From: Burkholderia sp052045245
Lineage (GTDB): Bacteria > Pseudomonadota > Gammaproteobacteria > Burkholderiales > Burkholderiaceae
Direction of reading: 5' to 3'
Assembly (NCBI RefSeq): GCF_052045245.1
Contig: NZ_JBQEON010000025.1
Coordinates: 51,442 to 115,441 of the forward strand
DNA: 64,000 nucleotides
Part shown: positions 62,798 through 64,000 of the stretch, piece after piece
Numbering within the stretch: the first letter of the stretch is position 1
Layout of the letters: the number at the start of each line of letters is the position of its first letter
The notes under the pieces: model-generated
Told to the model about the DNA's origin: nothing
The model's database searches: none
Seen by the model: the letters and a program-made list of their open reading frames with translations, nothing else
Translations under genes and position numbers: made by a program

Positions 62798-63940
62798 GAA
62801 TTGATGAAAGCGCTCAGCCGGTGTATCGAAGTCTAGCGTCTTTCGAGGACGCTCATTGAGCCGCCTGGCAACAGCGTTGAGCGTGGCCTGTGAATAGGCC
62901 GAGAGGTCGATTCCCTTCGGGAAATACTGTCTGAGGAGCCCATTTGTGTTCTCGTTCGAGCCCCGTTGCCAAGGGCTCTGCGGATCACAAAAATAGACCT
63001 TGATGTCGGTGGCCACGGTGAAACGCGTGTGATCGGCCATCTCTTTGCCTCGATCCCAGGTCAGTGATTTGTATAGTTCATGAGGAAGCTTGCCGGCGTG
63101 TCGGATCAATGCGTTGATGACCGTTTCCGTATCCTTACTGGCAACCTTCACCAGCATCACGAAGCGGCTCTGACGCTCGACGAGCGTGGCAATCTGGCTG
63201 TTCGCGCTGCCGAACAGCAAATCGCCTTCCCAGTGGCCCGGTATCGCACGATCATCAACGGTCGCGGGGCGTTCACTAATCGGGACGGTGTCGCAGATTC
63301 TGCCGTGGTCGTCGGTCTTCATCGTGTGATGACGCGAACGACGCATAGCTCGCGAGCGCCGTAAATGCTCGAGCAATTCCTTTTTGAGCGCACCACGAGC
63401 TTGTATGTAGAGGCTGCGGTATATGGTCTCGTGCGACACCTGATAGTCCCTGTTGACCGCGTACACGTGCTTTAGCCAACCGGCGATCTGCTCGGGCGAC
63501 CACTGCAGCCGGAGCTTGCTTGCCACGACCTGGGCAAGTTCTCGGTTCCTGACGAGCTTACAGATTTGTGGGCGACGGGCTCGTTCCCAAGCAAGTTCGT
63601 CAGCATTGTTCGCCCGATAGCCCGGCATACCTCCGTTCCGCTTGAGCTCGCGGCTAATGGTCGACGGAGCACGTCCGATTCGATTCGCAATCGCGCGAAT
63701 CGAATCGCCAGCAATCACCGCGCGCGAGATCTCCTCCCGCTCGGCAAGGGTCAGTGCCAATCTCGAACGGTGCCGTTGCTTTGGCTGTATGCCGCCCGCT
63801 TCCGCCAGAATCCGTTGTACCGAGGAATGGTTCCGATCAAACAACTGGGCGATCTGCTGCAGCGACTCGCCCGTGCGCCAACGCTCCCACATTAACGCCT
63901 TTTGGGTATCTGTATAGTAGATCCGCCGTCTCTGTTTCAT
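62780..63940 (-). CDS. IS30-family transposase
   Basis: 386 residues. N-terminal helix-turn-helix domains (SLQQIAQLFDRNHSSVQRIL near 27-46 and SIRAIANRIGRAPSTISREL near 80-99) bind the ends; the catalytic DDE domain has Asp in GHWEGDLLFG, Asp in LTWDRGKEM and Glu in WQRGSNENTNGLLRQYFP. All are in order and the frame is intact, so the enzyme should be active. Confidence 0.96.
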   Translation of the reverse strand: MKQRRRIYYTDTQKALMWERWRTGESLQQIAQLFDRNHSSVQRILAEAGGIQPKQRHRSRLALTLAEREEISRAVIAGDSIRAIANRIGRAPSTISRELKRNGGMPGYRANNADELAWERARRPQICKLVRNRELAQVVASKLRLQWSPEQIAGWLKHVYAVNRDYQVSHETIYRSLYIQARGALKKELLEHLRRSRAMRRSRHHTMKTDDHGRICDTVPISERPATVDDRAIPGHWEGDLLFGSANSQIATLVERQSRFVMLVKVASKDTETVINALIRHAGKLPHELYKSLTWDRGKEMADHTRFTVATDIKVYFCDPQSPWQRGSNENTNGLLRQYFPKGIDLSAYSQATLNAVARRLNERPRKTLDFDTPAERFHQFVASTG

Positions 63941-63975
63941 GGCAACACTCCTTGCTGCTATGCAGCTTCAAGTGT

Positions 63976-64000
63976 GTTGCATCGACGGGTTGAATCCGCA
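63976..64000. repeat. IS30 terminal inverted repeat, right in window
   Basis: 25 bases ending GGGTTGAATCCGCA at the window edge, matching 62773-62797 in reverse complement. Confidence 0.93.

Larger units (their letters stand above)
62773..64000 (-). mobile_element. IS30-family insertion sequence, intact within the window
   Basis: At least 1228 bases, bounded by perfect 25-base inverted repeats (62773-62797 and 63976-64000) and carrying one full transposase gene. The right repeat ends on the last base of the window, so its outermost bases and the target duplication cannot be checked. Known: IS30 elements are about 1.0-1.25 kb and duplicate 2-3 bases. It removed the 5' end of the small membrane gene at 62504. 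Confidence 0.93.

Overview
The window is chromosomal DNA of a Burkholderia, most likely of the Burkholderia cepacia complex. This rests on the high GC content, a GroES/GroEL pair with the Gly-Met-rich GroEL tail, the pyrR-pyrB-pyrC' order beside yqgE-ruvX, and an O-antigen locus joined to a five-gene block arranged like the ogcXABEI protein O-glycosylation cluster described in B. cenocepacia. No RNA genes or CRISPR arrays were seen.

Layout. 1-7451: a 5'-truncated FAD oxidoreductase, a secreted low-complexity repeat protein, then a small-protein gene and a run of ECF sigma factor, anti-sigma factor, cupredoxin, LolA-like protein and SRPBCC protein. 7452-18626: housekeeping genes, namely groES-groEL behind a sigma-70 promoter overlapping a perfect CIRCE operator, then thiD, rubredoxin, an unknown gene, yqgE, ruvX, pyrR, pyrB, a dihydroorotase-like gene lacking its HxH metal motif, plsC and apaH. 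18627-47132: O-antigen locus. It holds wzm-wzt (ABC exporter), a tightly overlapping reverse-strand operon of three glycosyltransferases, an aminotransferase, an acyltransferase and an FkbM methyltransferase, then rmlBACD (dTDP-L-rhamnose), manC, a coiled-coil methyltransferase, a three-domain glycosyltransferase of 1239 residues, gmd-rmd (GDP-D-rhamnose), two more glycosyltransferases, and a WbpV/WbpL/WbpM-like trio that would make and load a UDP-6-deoxy-HexNAc starter. 47233-51188: a low-GC sulfotransferase and a lipoprotein peptidase of family S53 with two mannose-binding-lectin-type domains. 51280-56723: ogcI-ogcE-ogcB-ogcA-ogcX. 56950-61830: phosphomannomutase, waaC, kdoO and waaA (sugar-phosphate supply, inner core and Kdo). 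61840-64000: decayed accessory DNA with an array of paralogous small membrane genes, a stop-interrupted fragment of a larger protein, and an IS30-family insertion.

How it fits together. ManB and ManC make GDP-mannose; Gmd and Rmd convert it to GDP-D-rhamnose, and Gmd also supplies the 4-keto sugar that the DegT-type aminotransferase and PglD-type acyltransferase could turn into an N-acylated amino sugar. RmlBACD provide L-rhamnose. The WbpL-like transferase starts the chain on undecaprenyl phosphate, GT4 enzymes extend it, and Wzm/Wzt export it. No Wzy polymerase or WaaL ligase lies in the window. The OgcX flippase therefore most likely serves the separate O-glycosylation pathway.

Most worth following: the effector-tail and immunity-like array cut by the IS (61945-62779), the peptidase-lectin fusion beside a D-rhamnose locus, two ~128 bp homologous leaders in front of wzm and rmlB, and two methyltransferases carrying repeat-built coiled coils that could act as chain-length rulers.
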